DNA of 64,000 nucleotides from Candidatus Thiodiazotropha endoloripes (GTDB lineage Bacteria; Pseudomonadota; Gammaproteobacteria; Chromatiales; Chromatiaceae): NCBI RefSeq assembly GCF_001708965.1, contig NZ_LVJW01000003.1, positions 2,025,834 to 2,089,833 of the forward strand, read 5' to 3'. Shown piece by piece: positions 62,997 to 64,000 of this stretch (position 1 is its first letter; each line of letters starts with the position of its first letter). The notes under the pieces were generated by a model. It saw only the letters and a program-made list of their open reading frames with translations, ran no database searches and was not told where the DNA came from. The position numbers and the translations under genes were made by a program.

Positions 62997-64000
62997 TCAA
63001 CTCTTATGTGACAATCGATAAGCCAACACAATAGGCGCAGCAAAAGTGGTCACAATCACCATAATGATCACCGTCGCAAACAGATCCGCAGACAAGACAC
63101 CCAGACTCAAACCTACATTCGCAAATACAATACCGACTTCACCACGAGGCACCATCGCCCAACCGACGGTATTTTTGTCCACACCCGGCCCTGCTGCCCA
63201 ACCGGAGACATACTTGCCTACGATCGCCGCAACGGATACAGCCAGTGCAATACTCAGTATGGTCGGATTCGCCACCAGTGACGCCAGATCGACCTGCATG
63301 CCCGTGTAGAAGAAGAACACCGGCACGATAAAGATCACAAAACCATGTATAAGGTCTTCAATGTGCTTGTCGCTGTGTTTGTTGATGGTGGCTTCCAGAA
63401 TGCGGCGCGATTCCTTCTCACACTTGGTGTCGTTATGAAACAGCCGCTCACGCAACTCCATGATCGCTTCCGGCTCTTTAAAGTAGCGGAAGTGAACCGG
63501 ATCGAGGGCCAGCCCAACCGCGTAGGCGCCTACGATCATCTCAAGGCCGACCGAGTAGGCAAGCACCGCAAAGACGATGCCTATGCCCATGACGAAGGCC
63601 GCCTTCATCTCCAGGCTGTCCTCCAGCCGGCTCACCCAGTAGCTGAGGCCCGGCGCGATGCTCTGACCGAACAGTATGGCCACAGCGAACAACAGGATCG
63701 CTTTGGCGATGATGACAAACATGCTACCGATACCAACCGCTTCGGCGTCACCGCTGGTGGCGGCCAGTGATGATACGAAAGCGAGGATCACAAGACCCAG
63801 TACATCGTCGATGACGGCTGCGGAGCGCACCATGATTGACTCCGTGGAGTCCTTCTGCCCCAGGTCCTCAAACGTTCGTGTGGTGATGGCGATGGAGGTG
63901 GCGGAGAGTGCCGCACCGAAGAACAGGTAGACCACATCGGACTGCCCCGGCATCAGTACCGCCAGGGTGACGTAGCCAAGCACCATCGGTGCAACCACCC
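62997..64000 (-). CDS. CPA2-type cation:proton antiporter, C-terminal part (gene runs off the right edge)
   Basis: About 334 residues of a polytopic antiporter without the N-terminus. Recognisable parts are TSIAITTRTFEDLGQKDS (the unwound-helix region of Na+/H+ antiporters), AAVIDDVLGLVILAFVSSL (the DD/ND ion-binding pair), VGLEMIVGAYAVGLAL and WAMVPRGEVGIVFANVGLSLGVL, all typical of the NapA/CPA2 family. It differs from the KefB-type gene at 866-2848 in having no TrkA-N domain in the visible part. The start lies past 64000. Confidence 0.88.
   Translation of the reverse strand, partial: VVAPMVLGYVTLAVLMPGQSDVVYLFFGAALSATSIAITTRTFEDLGQKDSTESIMVRSAAVIDDVLGLVILAFVSSLAATSGDAEAVGIGSMFVIIAKAILLFAVAILFGQSIAPGLSYWVSRLEDSLEMKAAFVMGIGIVFAVLAYSVGLEMIVGAYAVGLALDPVHFRYFKEPEAIMELRERLFHNDTKCEKESRRILEATINKHSDKHIEDLIHGFVIFIVPVFFFYTGMQVDLASLVANPTILSIALAVSVAAIVGKYVSGWAAGPGVDKNTVGWAMVPRGEVGIVFANVGLSLGVLSADLFATVIIMVIVTTFAAPIVLAYRLSHKS

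Overview
The window comes from a gammaproteobacterial chromosome of moderate GC content. The lineage evidence is the gene content and order: rnr, prfB-lysS with the RF2 frameshift, thrS-infC-rpmI-rplT, pheST-ihfA-merR-tRNA-Pro, tmcA, trmO and a ZnuABC/Zur locus. A soxXAKL thiosulfate-oxidation cluster, plus a DsrC-family and a DsrE-like gene, points to a sulfur oxidiser of the Chromatiales / Sedimenticola / Thiodiazotropha type. The lineage is an inference from gene content, not a database match. Both window edges cut genes: rnr at the left and a cation/proton antiporter at the right.

Layout. 0-9 kb: rnr (partial), a KefB-type antiporter, lysS and prfB, a DUF1521/MIIA (metal-induced self-cleaving) protein, a membrane-anchored FMN glutamate-synthase-like enzyme and a divergent sigma-like factor. 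9.9-12.8 kb: a tightly overlapped operon of glycosyltransferase, nucleoside phosphorylase-like protein, SDR and TrmO. 13-25 kb: a FimX-like degenerate GGDEF/EAL protein, an ABC exporter, riboflavin synthase, ATP adenylyltransferase, a phosphoesterase, an SSS symporter and a GH17-GT2 beta-glucan synthase. 25-30 kb: the sulfur region (DsrE-like, Cys-less DsrC-like, SprT, GIY-YIG, soxXAKL), then tRNA-Pro(GGG). 30-37.4 kb: the translation and IHF block. 37.6-44 kb: a two-armed zinc-acquisition locus around one Zur-box-like palindrome. 44-46.7 kb: an unrecognised conserved-looking gene and a gluconokinase-gluconolactonase fusion. 46.7-54.3 kb: Memo / radical SAM / hypF, a RepB-primase-like gene and a VapBC-type toxin-antitoxin pair, interspersed with three copies of a roughly 200-bp MITE-like element and a broken duplicate of the hypF 5' end. 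54.5-56.7 kb: tmcA without a normal start codon. 56.8-61.8 kb: an AT-rich island with a Gabija-like pair (class 2 OLD nuclease plus UvrD helicase), a small tandem-repeat protein and a GNAT enzyme, bordered by copies of a GTCCGC palindrome. 61.8-64 kb: a metallopeptidase-like gene, a dispersed repeat and the truncated antiporter.

How the genes work together. SoxXA with the accessory proteins SoxK and SoxL would start thiosulfate oxidation in the periplasm; the SoxB, SoxYZ and SoxCD partners are not in this window. In the zinc locus the right arm (znuA-zur-znuC-znuB) is a complete importer plus its regulator. The left arm adds a His-rich small protein, a porin with a His loop, and a second binding protein and permease without an ATPase, so it may share ZnuC. 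HypF, Memo and the radical SAM enzyme lie together and may form one maturation neighbourhood. The most unusual items are the self-cleaving MIIA protein, the two-armed zinc locus, the MITE/hypF rearrangement and the AT-rich defence island.
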